Shown one piece after another: positions 33,978 to 48,217 of a DNA stretch of 64,000 bases. The DNA lies in assembly GCA_905250115.1 (NCBI GenBank), contig CAJNOI010000088.1, positions 174,398 to 238,397 of the forward strand, written 5' to 3'. The translations under genes were made by a program, and so were the position numbers. Position 1 is the stretch's first letter; each line of letters begins with the position of its first letter. Source of the stretch: Adineta steineri. Lineage: Eukaryota; Rotifera; Eurotatoria; Adinetida; Adinetidae. The notes under the pieces were generated by a model, which had not been told where the DNA came from, did not search any database, and saw only the letters and a program-made list of their open reading frames with translations.

Positions 33978-35332
33978 GTCATCATGATATTCCAATCAAA
34001 AAACAGTTTACATGTTTTATATGATAAACAAAAGCAATTTAATGTATTTTTATAGAACAAAATTTGTTATCAAATATTCACCTAATATTAATATTCAATA
34101 GTTTTATGGCAAATATTGTTTTATTTTTGAACAATATGCAAATCATATGAAAGAAAAATTTACTGCACTGCAATAAACTGTAACAATTTAATGTATAGAG
34201 AAAAAATAATCAATTATATTCAAGTCTTTAATATAATAAAAAAGAGTGGGGAGCGTTTTTCATCTATCATCTACCGTTTCATACTCAATTATGATTACAT
34301 TCATGTAGTATTAAAATAATCTGTTTCATTTATTCAATCTAATCTTGTTATCTACGAAAAAATCTTAAAGAGTTGTTGTTCAATTATTCTTTTTTTTATA
34401 ATATTTTCGACGACAAAAAGTAAAAATCACGTATTTTTACTGCCAGTCATTTTTGTCATCCTGTTCTTCTTTCGAGTTGTATATGTTCGAAACAATTCAT
34501 TTTTATATGTAAATATAAAAACAAAAACAGCATTATGTTAAAGAACAAACATTAGCAGTACTGCGCAAATCTAGGTACATCTTTCTAGTTAAGCCTAAAC
34601 ACTTCCGGATTCTTAACATAAACTAACCACAAGAAAATAAATGTTCCAAGTTGGTTTTTTTTCTTCATGTAGAAAAACAAGAATAGATTGCGGTGAGAGT
34701 AACTGATGTTTTGATCAATTATAATGGCAAAAACAACAAAAATAGATTTTAAATACTTTAATTAACACAATATTTTTATCCACTCAATGTAAGTGAGAAT
34801 CAATTTGTGTTTGAATAGTAACTAAGATGTCTCTCGAGATTTTACAGCCGCAAGGAATACAAAATGTAAAAACAAAAATTAATATTCTAACTACGAAGAC
34901 ATTTTTTCGTATAAGATTCTAATTTCATCATGTACAATTAGCATCTATTTAATGTAATCGGAAATAGAAGCAAAATCTCCAATAAATTAAATTCATTTTA
35001 GTATTTGTAAAATTGTATATTATTTTTTTCTGAATTAATATAAAAAAAAAAGAAAACAAACTAAGAATTCTACATGTATATATATATATATACCTGTCAC
35101 ACCACAAAGTTCAAATACAGACAAATGAAAATATATAATGAACGACCGGTTCTGTTATGAAAATAATAATTAGATGTGAAATTGTTGGAATACACCAGGA
35201 AAATAAAAATAAAGGAAGGAATAAAAAAAACAAACAAACAAACAATATTTTTTTCCAAAAACAAATGTTCTAACACCTAGTTCTTATTTAGGTGAATCTC
35301 CTAATGTCAATTATTAAATACTTAATTTTAAT
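33978..35332. other. Noncoding interval 3' of the EF-hand gene
   Basis: AT-rich DNA with poly-A/T runs and a (TA)n stretch near 35077-35092. No gene seen. Confidence 0.5.
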
Positions 35333-35857
35333 TTAAATATTACCACATACAATATCTCGTCCAATACCTCGTAAAATCATTTGACTAAATTCATCAAAAT
35401 TAATATATTGTTTACCATCTCTTGCTACTTTATTAATATAATTTAATAGAGTTTCTCTACTCATAATTGGATGTAAAACAGATAAGAAGCCAGCTAATTC
35501 GTCAACATCAATTGTATTCGAAGAATTCTTATCAAGTAAACGAAATGCTTCTCGAACTTCATCAGCAGCATATGTACCCATCATTAATGGTCGAAGAATA
35601 GTAACAAATGTATCAAATGGTAAAACATAACGTTTATATTGAACATTATTTGCAATACGTTCATATTCCGAACGTGTTATTGATGCTTGATAAGTTCTTG
35701 AACGTGTTTCTTGTTTAGTTTGCATATTTTCCCATACTTGTTCTTGTTTTGTTTCCTCATATTCATATACAATTTCAATCATTTGTCCATTATTACGATA
35801 GATTGTTTCACTAACAGTATACTGTAATTCAGTCATTACTTCTATTGTATCTCGCAT
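35333..35857 (-). CDS. EF-hand calcium-binding protein (single canonical loop)
   Basis: An intronless frame of 174 residues from the ATG at 35857 (MRDTIEVMTELQ). Upstream codons in the same frame lack an ATG, and an AG acceptor-like AAAAAG lies seven bases before this ATG. The N-terminal half is polar, with a Glu/Gln-rich stretch (EYEETKQEQVWENMQTKQET), and matches no domain I know. The C-terminal half is a calmodulin/troponin C-like EF pair. The first hand, after EVREAFRLL, has the canonical loop DKNSSNTIDVDE. The second (ARDGKQYINFDE) has Ala at position 1 and is probably unable to bind calcium well. It likely acts as a small cytosolic calcium sensor; partners unknown. Confidence 0.75.
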   Translation of the reverse strand: MRDTIEVMTELQYTVSETIYRNNGQMIEIVYEYEETKQEQVWENMQTKQETRSRTYQASITRSEYERIANNVQYKRYVLPFDTFVTILRPLMMGTYAADEVREAFRLLDKNSSNTIDVDELAGFLSVLHPIMSRETLLNYINKVARDGKQYINFDEFSQMILRGIGRDIVCGNI

Positions 35858-38800
35858 AAATATCTTTTTGAAAAATGTATTAAAATAAAACAATCTACGC
35901 TTATTTTTTTGTTGACAAGAGAAAGAAAACGAGAAGAAATCTTAGAAATACAAGGCTACTGAATTCTGTATGTCGAATAAACCAAAAAAAAAAAAGAAGA
36001 AGAAAATGCACAAACAACCATCGAATTGAAATGAGAAAAATGATTATGACAAAACTTTTTTTTGCTCAAATTAATTCCGAATTTTTACTACCAATGTTCT
36101 TCAGTCAATAATCGATAGTTAATGAAACAATAATATTTGATCGGACAAAATCTCTTTCTCCCACGTAAAGATCTGTAGATACGTATGTTTTTGAATTGAT
36201 TGTTTAGGTTAGATATTATGATAAGTGAATGCTGTATGATAATTTGTAGGATTTCTTATTTGTGTTGTTGGTAAATAAAGTATTAGTGAGTTTTAGTTTA
36301 TGTAGAGTCTAATTTTTGAATTATCATTTTTATATTATTCGTTGAATTGTCTAAAAAAAACGTATTTCGATAAATTGTACTAATATTTAAATAATTTTGA
36401 AATCATAATCATTAGTAATTGTTCAATAAATTATTGCATAGATAATATCTAGTTAATTAGAAATTATTCGTAATTTTTAATATATTCAAGTAAAAGATTT
36501 TTTACGTACAGTATTTATTCGAATAAATGTTACTGTCATATTTTATTGTAGACGAAAACAAAGAATTAATGAATAAGAAAAAACATTTTTCATTATGAAA
36601 ACTACTTGGGGACTAATAGAAGATTATTCATCTTTTTGTTTCTCTCTATAATAATAATAATAATAAAGAGAAAAGAAAAACTTAATCGTGAATAGCGTTA
36701 AAAGAGTTTTTCAAAGTTACTGGTAAAATATACAATATTTATCGGATATTTGTTTACTCAAATAATGCAAAAATCGGATTCGATTATTATTTAAATTAGT
36801 CTATACTCTCAACATTTAACATTTGAATTTATAATTTTAATCATTAGTTACTTTTTACCATAAATATAAGTATCAATAAAATGAAGATCTATATGTTCTG
36901 AAATCATATTGAATGTTGTTATTCATCAAAACTATTTATATATGTTTAGATTTGATCAATGTTATGAAATAAAAAGTAAAATATATACAGAATATTGGTC
37001 ATTAATGGTCTTCTTTTATATCAAAGCAGAAAAATAGCAATACAAGGTTAAATAAACACATCATATAATCGATATAATAATTATCGTTTCTTCTCGCTCA
37101 TTTATCTTAAATTCTAGCAAAATAAAGTTATGATTGTCTCATAACAACACTATTTATAGTCGATAGAAAAATATTCTAAAATATGTTTGTTTACCTTGTC
37201 GTTCGTTCTTTTTCAATAATAAACATTAACTCCAAATTTGTTAACTTAGTTTTTCTAGTTCTTCGTACAAGAATATTATTTAGTTTGTCAAATATTTCTT
37301 TCTTTTAATCATAGTTCGAATACTCAATGATATCTTTATCCTAAATAAAAACTGGATTATTTTTTAAAACATTCTATCCTATTATATCTCATTCAAAAAT
37401 AACCTGACTTAACAATTATAAAAGACTATATCATAGTATTTATGCAGATAAATTTCAATAAATAATTATCAATATAAATTAATAATAGATTAATTTAATG
37501 AAATATTTATGCATGAATGAAGAAGAATTTTATTTACATATTGAATTTCTGCAAAAAAAAATTAATATTAATTATTCATTTAATATAAAAAGAACAAAGT
37601 ATATCAACGTATGAATTTTTTCTTCGTCAATAAATCAAATATATTTTTGTATTTTATTTAATTATCAAAAACAAGTTTTTCTTAGTTATATATTGTAAAT
37701 AATAAATTTTCTATTAATTTATGCTGAAACAAGTCATGAAAAAATTTAATTAGAGAAAAATATAAGAAAATCAAGTTTTTTACGAGAAAATAATTCCATA
37801 TTTAGTTATGTATCTACGTAAAGGTACTATTTATTTTGATTAGTTTTTAATTGATGAAACGATGTTTTTATGTGTGTGTGTGAAATTTCGCAACACTTTC
37901 AATTAGATATACAATTGTTGAAATAATTTATACAAGAGCGTGCGAGTATGAATCATGAAAAAGAAAAGAAAAGAACTCTATAATTTGAATGTAAGGAAGC
38001 ATGGACTTCAAGCTATTTAGTTTATGTAAATTCCTTTATTTAAATTATTATAAAAATAATAAGAAGAAAAGCTAACATATATCCGACTGGAGGGATTATT
38101 TTCAAAAATAGTAATTTTCAATCAGCTGAATAGAAAAATAGCTGACAGCTAAGAAGACGTATATTCTAAAAATAATCGATTAGATAATAAATTTTCATCT
38201 TTTTAATAATCTATCGAATAATTTAAAATAATTTATTAATTTTAAAATTACAACGATTATTTTCTTCGAGATCATTCTGAAAATATTATATATTTTTACA
38301 TGAGAAGTACACAGTAGAAATATTAATATATCAATAATAACCTTAATAATGCTGCATTTATATTTCTATGAAGTTTTTTTTTCTTCTCGACATATTTCCT
38401 GTCAGACTGGCATATAAATCCGGATATGATAGAAGTACTAATTTTACAAACGAGATACTTATTTTTTTTTCCTTTTCTCACACTTTTTCTGATTAATATA
38501 ATCAATGAGAATATGAAAATCATATGCTTAGTTTCTTCCTTAATGCTGTTTACCAGCGCCCTCTTATGTAGATCTCTATGAACGTCAAAACTAGTTCAGT
38601 CATTGAGTACTATCTATCTTGAATAATAAATAAATAATAGCTAGAGAAAATATGAACAAATAGGGAAAGTTTTATTTAGCTACTTCAATACTAGAAAAAG
38701 ATCTTTTCTCATTTATTATTTCCTTTTTCTTCTTTCTTTTCTCGGAACAAATATTGATCCGTGTTTGATTAAATAATTTTTTTACCTATACATTTATTTT
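35858..38800. other. AT-rich interval between EF-hand gene and Serinc
   Basis: About 2.9 kb without a supportable gene. It includes short microsatellites such as (TAA)n near 36650 and TG repeats near 37870. The right end carries the 5' region of Serinc, with TTTATTTTAG (acceptor-like) ending at 38802. Confidence 0.5.
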
Positions 38801-38822
38801 AGATAAAACGAAAAAAAAACAC

Positions 38823-40664
38823 ATGGGTTGCATTCTTGGCATAGTAAGTTTATATTAATTTAATTATATAAGTTTAAACTTTGTTCTTAGCTTGGGTGTT
38901 GTTTCGGTTCAGCAGCTTGCAGTCTCTGTTGTATTTGCTGTCCCTCGACGCGGAATTCCTTAATAACACGTTTAGCATATGGTTTACTTTTATTAATTGG
39001 CACGATTATTTCTTGGGTATTATCAACGCCTGATTTTGTTAAAATACTTGCCAAAGTTAGAAATTCATTTGATTGTATGGATGACATTTTTTTTGTTTTT
39101 TAATTAGATTCCCGGTTTATGTAAAGGCAAAATATTAGATGACATAGAAGCATTAAAAGGATATATGTCATGTGAAAGATTTGTTGGATATCGGAATGTT
39201 TATCGAATTCAATTTTCGTTTGCATGTTTTTTCTTATTGATGATGTTTTTAATGTTATTTGTTAAACGATCAAAAGATCCTCGAAGTAAAATTCAAAATG
39301 GGTAAAAATTGAAATGAAATTTTTTTGTTTATTGAAATATTCGATTTTATATTAGATTTTGGTTTTTTAAAATTTTGATTATTATTGGTATTTGTACTGG
39401 ATTTTTCTTTATAACTAATCAAGGATTTGCATCAAGTAAATTTTTCTATTGATCATATTTTTATTGAAAATTTTTATTCTTTAGTGATTATGGTTCTTGG
39501 AAATATTTTTAGTTTTATATTCATACTAGTTCAACTTATCCTGATTATTGATTTTACACATAGGTATGTTTTATTTGAATGAGAAAAAAACGAAAGAAAA
39601 TTTTTTTGTCTTTTAGTTGGAATGAAAATTGGGTTGGTAAAGGTGAAGAGGGTAGTAAAAAGCATTTTTGTGGTCTTGTATTCTTCACAACATTATTATA
39701 TTCTTTGTCAATTATATCTATTATACTTCTCTATATATTCTATGCATCGAAACCTACCTGCAGTCTTAATATATTTTTTATCACAATCAATTTTATTCTA
39801 TGTTTAATTGTATCTATTGTATCTGTTTTACCGCCGGTTCAAAACTATCATTCAACATCAGGTTTATTACAATCATCATTTGTTACACTTTATGTTGTAT
39901 TTTTAACATGGTCAGCAATGACAAGTGAAAAGTCACGTAGGAATATTAGCACATAGAAAAAAAGAATAATTTTATTGAATAAAAATTATCTATTTAGATT
40001 CAATATGTAATCCATCATGGAATGATATAATTAGGAATAATAATAATAATTTAACTGACATAGATCCAACAGAAAACGGATCTGTTAATAACTCATCAAT
40101 CATAGCATTGATTATATTTTTTTGTGTTATTTTTTATTCTGCGTAAGTTTACTTCATAATTGAGATGAAAAGAAAATAATTATTGGAATATTTTTCAGTA
40201 CAACAAGTTCAACAAAATCATCAAGTGGAAAATTACTTGGAATATCAAGTAATGAAGATATTGAAAAGACTGGTAGTAAAATCGGTATAAAGAAATGTTG
40301 TGTTTTTTTTTCTTTAAATTTTTATAATTGTTTTTTTTTAATTATAAGATGGTGGTAAGAGTTATGATGATGAAGAACAATCTGTAGCTTACAATTATTC
40401 ATTATACCATTTTATGCTTTTCTTAGCTTCATTCTATGTCATGATGACATTAACAAAGTAAATTAAAAACATATGATTTCTTTTCTAATTATTATTTTTT
40501 TCTATTTGTTTTATAGTTGGTTTAAACCAACGAATAATTTCTTAGATTTTCATCAAAATAATGCTGTTGTTTGGGTAAAAATTACTGTATCATGGACGTG
40601 TATTGTTTTATATTGTTGGTCTGTTATTTCACCATGTGTATTTCGCAATCGAGATTTCTCATAA
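38823..40664 (+). CDS. SERINC: Serinc (serine incorporator / TDE1 family) membrane protein
   Basis: Serincs are multipass (about 10-TM) proteins of the plasma and endomembranes. They were first linked to serine incorporation into phosphatidylserine and sphingolipids, and later to lipid scrambling. Ten exons: 38823-38843, 38891-39055, 39108-39301, 39356-39435, 39485-39563, 39617-39936, 39998-40142, 40199-40284, 40349-40457 and 40517-40664. They give 448 residues, typical for the family. The Cys-rich start (MGCILGILGCCFGSAACSLC) is the family hallmark. Other landmarks are IPGLCKG, the GFWFFKI and LIQLILIIDF-like segments, SWNENWVGK, SGLLQSSFVTLYVVFLTWSAMT and the C-terminal VSWTCIVLYCWSVISP. 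Introns are 47-62 bp; the second uses a GTTAGA donor. AATAAA is at 40785-40790. The gene converges on the sirtuin with 155 bp between stop codons. Confidence 0.94.
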
Positions 40665-40784
40665 ATGAGAAAATTTGTATTATCAGATATTGTCTCGTCT
40701 TGTATTTTATATTATAAATCTTCATATATATATATGCATATTTGTATTCTCCCGTCTTTTTTTTTATTTGTTTGAAATTGTATA

Positions 40785-40790
40785 AATAAA
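40785..40790 (+). terminator. Polyadenylation signal of Serinc
   Basis: AATAAA 120 bases after the stop and only 30 bases before the end of the convergent sirtuin coding region, so the 3' untranslated regions probably overlap. Confidence 0.5.
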
Positions 40791-40819
40791 TAGAGAAACA
40801 ACATAGTGACAAAAAGAAA

Positions 40820-42348
40820 TCATTCAGTATGTTTTCGGGGTAAATCATCGTCACTTCCATCATCATCTGATGATGAGAAATAAATTTCTGCACCCGTAAA
40901 TAAATATCGTCGTGGAGGATAAGATATATATGATAAATCTTGATTAAATAGAGGAGAATTTTTCAAAGCTGAATATGGACGTTTACGTGATGATGTTGAA
41001 GAAGATGATGATGATGTAATTATTGGAGGTTTAAAAAGGCGAGGACGAAGAGATGATAAACGTTCTTTTGGTAACGATGTATCAGTTGTTATATTAGTCG
41101 AATATTTTGGTTTTTTTCTTTTTTGTTTTTGCATTGATGTACGTAAATTATTATAAAGAATTTCATTCATAAATATATGATTTTTATGATTTAATTGTTT
41201 TATTTGTCCAAATGATGGTTCAAATTTTGCTAAACGAAGACATATTTCATTAATAATCAAATCACAATTTCCTAATAATTCAATATCAAATGATTTGTGT
41301 GGTAAACGTTCACGATTAATTAATATTTGTGGAATATGTGCTGGTAAAAGTTCTGATACAAGTGAAACTGGTTTGACCTTAACAAAAAAAATATTAGATA
41401 AAGAAAAAAAAACAAATAATTTCTTAGAAAATATACTTTTAAACTTGAACCCATAACAATAAGTAAATCGCATTTATCTTTATCAATTGATATTGTCTTA
41501 TGAAAATCTTCAGGTAATGGTTCACCAAAAAAAACTATGTCTGGTTTAAGTATTGCTTTATTTATTGTTTTTGAACATTTATGACAATGTGGAATAATTT
41601 GTTGTAAAATTTCTTTTTTGATTTCATCACTCGTAACACGATTAAAACAATGGCGACATGTCGCAGTTGAAAATGATCCATGACATTGAATAAGACGTTT
41701 TATAGGACATAAATGTTCAAGTGAATCAATATTTTGAGTATAATTGCGTAATAATTGTTCGCGTCGTTCTAATTCAGCGATAAAATAATGAGCTAACGAT
41801 GGTTGATATTGACCAGGCCAAATTTCTTTAGCAAAACGAAAAAATGGTCGAGGATCTTGACTGAAATATTCTATATCAAACATTGATTGAGGATTTGGTA
41901 ATTCAGGAAATTCTTCACGTAAACGAGCATAAATGCCATTGCGAGAACGAAAGTCTGGAACTAAAAAATAAAATATTTTATATAAGTGAAAATACGATTG
42001 AATAACTTACTTCCACAACTAACAGAAATTCCAGCTCCAGTAAGAACAAGAATATTTTTACATTTTCGAATTAAATCTACAGCATCATCAAGTGTTTTAT
42101 ATTGCTCAAGTGGTTGTCGCTGTTGTACAGGTAAAAAAAGATCCATAAGAAGTTCAAAAAGTGTCGATTGTGATACATCATTAGGTAAGCCAGGTAAAAG
42201 ACGTGACAATATCGGACGTAAATCAACACCTGCACGCATTTGTTCATCAATCCAATCGAATGTTATATTCATTGGTATTCTATCTTCATCATCATTCTCA
42301 TCACTATCAGAAGTATTATCTGAACTATTTGCAGGTACATTTGCATTA

Positions 42349-42380
<32 letters not shown>

Positions 42381-42500
42381 TGTTGAAATATGTGTTACAG
42401 TCAATGTTGGTGGATCAGGAATTTCAATACTCTGATTTGATGTTTCATCGTGTACAATCGATGATGATGAAATAAAATCGATTATTGAACTTGAAGACAT
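40820..42500 (-). CDS. SIRT1: SIRT1-like NAD+-dependent protein deacetylase
   Basis: Class I sirtuin, a nuclear deacetylase of histones and transcription factors. Three exons (42011-42500, 41437-41960, 40820-41377) encode 523 residues. The start is the ATG at 42500, just inside an AAACAG acceptor-like context. Residues 1-90 are low complexity with an Asn run and an acidic stretch (SDSDENDDEDR). The catalytic core shows GAGIS, the join CGIPDFRSRNGIYARL, then MFDIEYFSQDPRPFF and NYTQNIDSLE. The catalytic His is in QCHGSF (about 257). Zinc cysteines fall at CRHC and CHKC (about 265/268 and 289/292), followed by PDIVFFGEPLP and GSSLKVKPVSLV. These match animal SIRT1 closely. The C-terminal 110 residues are Ser/Lys-rich with a basic KQKRKKPK possible nuclear signal and an acidic SSSDDDGSDDDLP tail. 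Confidence 0.93.
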
Positions 42501-43307
42501 AAATCTGTTTAAAGTAATAATAGAGAGAGAGAGAATGAATGACCTTTTTGTCAACAAGTACAAGAGAATCAATCAATAAATTGTGCTCATATTAAAAAAT
42601 ATATGTTTAACTTTTTTTAAAATTTTAAGCTAAAAAAATAAATTAAAATTAACACAGATACTTCTTGGAAAAGAGAGACATAATTGAATATTTAATTGTT
42701 TTAAATTAATTGTTAACGACATCTATTTCACATAAAGAGAGGTTGTTACTAATTCTCAATGATTCCAATGAACATTATTGATGGTAGTATTTTTATTCGC
42801 TGTATTTTAATTGATTTTCTGTAAATGAAAATTATTATTTTATCAATTTCAAAAACAGAAAATAATCCTTAATATAACTTCAGTTATAGTTTACATTAAT
42901 AAATAATATTATTATTCGAATAAAATTTTTCATAATAAATTTCTATATATTCGATCGAACATAAAATACATGGAATGTTGATATATACATTTTCAGTTAT
43001 TCGTTTTAAATATATTTAAACCTATAAAGTATGGTATAATGAAGACAACTATTAAGAGAAGATTTATTTTGAAACATTACAATTGTTTATTTCTCAATTT
43101 AATGAGAAAGGATAATCAAAACTTTTTTTTTTGATAAAATAGGGAAAAAGAATCAGTACTTTCGAAAATGGAAGTAATATAAATGATAATTAAAGTAATA
43201 CTGTATGTTGTCAATAGTTATCTAATGATGATAATCTGGACAGGATTGATTTCGCAGTTATACCTATATACTCAAAAAATTTATTTCTATATATATAGAA
43301 GATAGGA
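42501..43307. other. Interval upstream of the sirtuin
   Basis: AT-rich DNA containing the sirtuin 5' region. No gene seen. Confidence 0.5.
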
Positions 43308-43662
43308 ACCTGCACGGAGTAATTTTCGGAGTCAAGTAAATTTCATGTTAATAATTCAACTCTAACGTTAGAAATTATTTAAGTTCATAGTTTTGTTGTC
43401 CGATATTTTCTCTAAAAAATTACGTATTTTGAAGGATCGGCAGACGTCTTATCGAGTCTTACAAACCAAAATACAGAAAAAATCGGTGTCGAAAGTAACT
43501 CCGATTTTCTTTTGCGTTGGTGAGGTTCAACAAAGCATCGATCTATCCTTCAAAAGACATAATTTTCTAAAGAAAATGTCGGACAGCAAAACTATGAACT
43601 TAAATAATTTCTAACGTTAAAGTTGAATTATTAACATGAAACTTACTTGACTCCGTGCAGGT
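43308..43662. mobile_element. Foldback/MITE-like element, 355 bp
   Basis: Terminal inverted repeats cover two thirds of the element: left arm 43308-43438 (131 bp), right arm 43544-43662 (119 bp). The ends are ACCTGCACGGAGT on the left and ACTCCGTGCAGGT on the right. The arms match closely except for 12 extra bases in the left arm (AATTTTC with a repeated GGAGT). The 105-bp centre is unique. An open frame runs through it, but it is a by-product of the palindrome. No clear target-site duplication was found. No coding capacity, so if mobile it is non-autonomous. Confidence 0.8.
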
Positions 43663-44026
43663 CTCTAATAGAAGAGTATCAAAATATTAAACGACGATCT
43701 AGACAGCTCTTAGATTTACTTCTAGAAATAAGTAATCACATGAATCTCTATTTGAAATATTAAATTAGATGAAAATCTTATCTAATTTGATGACTGATGA
43801 ATACCGATCTTGTTATTCAATCGTATACAGGTGTCATGAATATATGTATATATATCGAAAAATGATTCGCTGATCAAGAAATTGTCTAGAATCTAAAGAG
43901 ACGAACTGAACAGATAACAGACAAAATTATTTCTATTTAACTGTATATTTCGTTGAAATCTGTATGTAGCATCCACATTCTTTTCTTATTTACATATATA
44001 TATATATGAATGTTTATTATTGATGC

Positions 44027-44305
44027 TTAGTTTGATTGCGTCATAGTTGTAAAATTATTTATACAAATGTTGCCGGCAACTTCAGCGTATGCTTTATGTA
44101 AAGAGAAAAGATTATATAGGATAGAATTAACAAAAACTTTATCATTCTCTGCTCTCTTAATAAAATCGAAGTATTGTATCTTCAATATCTTTTCACAATT
44201 ATGCTCATATTTGAAGGTGTATTCATAGTTGTTTGATCTTTCGATTATCTTTATTGACACATCAATCGATTTCGAATGCTCGAATTTGATCTTGAGATCA
44301 GTCAT
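44027..44305 (-). CDS. Possible small protein, 92 residues
   Basis: An ATG-initiated frame (MTDLKIKFEHSKSIDVSIKI) with balanced, protein-like composition unlike random AT-rich frames. A TATTTATA motif lies about 115-125 bp upstream on the minus strand (near 44420-44430), a plausible TATA box. No domain, signal peptide or membrane segment is recognised. It could be a taxon-restricted gene, a fragment of one, or chance. Confidence 0.3.
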   Translation of the reverse strand: MTDLKIKFEHSKSIDVSIKIIERSNNYEYTFKYEHNCEKILKIQYFDFIKRAENDKVFVNSILYNLFSLHKAYAEVAGNICINNFTTMTQSN

Positions 44306-44932
44306 TTTTAATCATGCGATAAAAGGGAAAGATTACAAATATTGTTCAGAAAAATCCAAACTCGACGGAGATGTAGGATACTTCTATGAATTCTTATGTA
44401 CGTCAAGTAGCCCTTCAATAACTGTATAAATACTCAGCATAGTCTATTAAACTATTCAATCTTCAACTCTATATACTATTTATAAATCTTTTCATGCTAC
44501 ATATATTATACATCTACTATACCAGACAAAGATAACTTTCGAAAAAAATCATGAATAGAAAAATGAATGACATTAAGTATTAGATATAATAAAGAAAACT
44601 GACATAACCTTGAAAATTTGTTTATAAACTACTTATAATTTTCACATATGATTTTTTCGTCTTCTCTTTACGCAATTTAATATTTGTCTGTATTGATTTT
44701 TTTTGCGACGAATTACTTAAGAATCCATCAATACATAAACGAAATTTATGCTTCATTAATTCAGTTTTCATATGTTCGATCAGACGATGAATTATAATCA
44801 AACTTTCAGACTTCTCAAAACTAAAATCCGCTGTTGATATTACATATTATGTAAATATTTTTGTTTCGTTCGAAATCAAAAAAGAAACATTATAATTTTA
44901 TTTCAATTCTTCCAAAAAAGTACATATTATAT
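44306..44932. other. Interval 3' of the Rac gene
   Basis: AT-rich, no further gene recognised. Confidence 0.5.
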
Positions 44933-46500
<1,568 letters not shown>

Positions 46501-47382
46501 ATGCAAGGACATCGTCTGATCCTTTTTACTTTATTCATTACAGTTATTCATGCAACCAAAATCAATTTTTTTGATGCTTATCAAGAAATAGTATTGGTTG
46601 GCAACCAATCTTTTATTGAAGCTAATTTAATTCAGTAAGTAAATTATTATTTTTCTTCTTTGTTTTATCTTTTGAATATTTACAGATTATGGGTTGATGT
46701 AACAGAATGTGCACCAACACCATGTTCATGTTATGTAGAAGTTAATGGATCAACGGGTGATCGACATCATATAGGTTTTTTAGACGGAAAACCTAATAAA
46801 GGATATGCTGATATTACGAATCTTCAACCGGATACACTATATTCATTTAAACTACAATGCACAGGAACTGATCAGACTGAAACACGTAACATAAAAACAG
46901 ATTATGGTCGTCCATCACCACCAAGCGATATTACATTTACACTGAATTCTAAACGCCTACAATTATCATGGTCACGTCCATTGTCTCCAGCTGGACCAAT
47001 TCATAAATATAGATTAACTATTAATACGGATCCAACTATTGATAATTTACCGCATGATAAATTATCATATGATATTACAGAAAACTATGTTGATGGAACA
47101 GAGTATAAAATTGTATTAGTAGCCTGTAATGTAAATAACAAAAATGAAGCAGTATGCTCCGATGCAAATCAAGGACAGGCTACTTTCATTATGGGATCAA
47201 CAACAACACCACCTGCAGGTCAAACAACTACACCAACAGTACCTGCTGGTGGAACAACTACACCAACAGTACCTGCTGGTGAAACAACTACAAAACCAAA
47301 CTCGTCCAACATTCCATCTTGTTCTGTCGCTTTTTTACTTTTTGTTTTCTTCTTTCTCGTTAACAATCAAGTAACATATTGA
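46501..47382 (+). CDS. Fibronectin type III cell-surface protein, probably GPI-anchored
   Basis: Two exons (46501-46634, 46686-47382) encode 276 residues. The ATG at 46501 begins a signal peptide (MQGHRLILFTLFITVIHA). A Cys-rich first segment (ECAPTPCSCYVEV) leads into YADITNLQPDTLYSFKLQC, and a fibronectin III domain runs over about residues 138-235 (PSPPSDITFTL, LQLSWSRPLSPAGPIHKYRL, YKIVLVAC). A Thr/Pro stalk follows with short repeats (TTTPTVPAGG, three units) suited to O-glycosylation. The protein ends in a hydrophobic segment (VAFLLFVFFFLV) plus a few residues, with SSN/PNSS as candidate omega sites. That ending fits a GPI signal, although a short-tailed transmembrane anchor is possible. 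Partner unknown. Confidence 0.8.
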
Positions 47383-48217
47383 AGTAATTCACATAAACTT
47401 TATTTTTTATGTAAAATACATTTATATTTATAAAAAATCTAGGAAAAAAACAAAAGTATTTTATTAAAATTAAAAAATTAAATTCCTCGTATGTAATCGG
47501 CTGAATAACTTCTAGGAAAAAATAGAATAATCCGTTACAAAACATACAAGAACTTTGATATATAGTTTCTCTCATTGTAGATATATTAATCATTCTGTAT
47601 AACACCGTATTCATCAATATGCTTTATATTATATTAATACTTAGACATTTGTTTCTGATGTTGTATTTGATTAGTAAGATATAAACAATCGAACATCTGT
47701 TAAAGTTTATCTAGATATCGATTATATGAAACTGACAATGATAAATACTAAAACTAATAATTATTAATTAATTATTACGTTAAAGAACATACAGCTGTTC
47801 TATATTCTCACTGTTACTTAAAATAACGTGGAACTCAATTGATATGCGTAATATTCTTTTTATTACCGACAGATTTGCCTCGTAAAAAATAAATAGATCA
47901 ATCAATATAAGAAAAGTTTATTTTTCTATAGAAATGTCTCGTTTTTTTTGTTCGTATCACTTATAAAAACAGCCTATAACTAGGTCAATTTGTACAATAA
48001 ATTTGTTTTTTTTTTTGAATGTTTTTATCAAAATGCATTCTGCAAGTAATAACAAGTGTATGATGTGTCATGTAGGTCAGGCCTTTGGAAAAAAAACAAG
48101 AGAAAAGAGAAAAAGAAGAAGAAAGAAAAAGATACACTTTTGCATTGTTTCAGTCAGGAAAAGAAAAACGTAAGGACTACAAACAAACGCACAGCAAGTA
48201 ATATATGTATATTGAAA
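47383..48217. other. Intergenic region between FN3 gene and PP2A-B56
   Basis: The two genes converge here. AT-rich, no gene seen. Confidence 0.5.

Noticed and set aside
38887-39087. 66-residue frame antisense to Serinc exon 2
   Set aside because: It has a proper ATG, but the opposite strand encodes the Cys-rich Serinc start and first membrane segment with correct splice sites.
41986-42475. Frames antisense to the first sirtuin exon
   Set aside because: Shadows of the sirtuin reading frame; His/Tyr runs come from the Asn-coding repeat.
43393-43614. 73-codon frame inside the foldback element
   Set aside because: Created by the inverted repeat; both arms give related frames and no domain is present.
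47144-47374. His/Gln/Leu-rich frame overlapping the FN3 gene
   Set aside because: Out-of-frame reading of the Thr/Pro repeat stalk.
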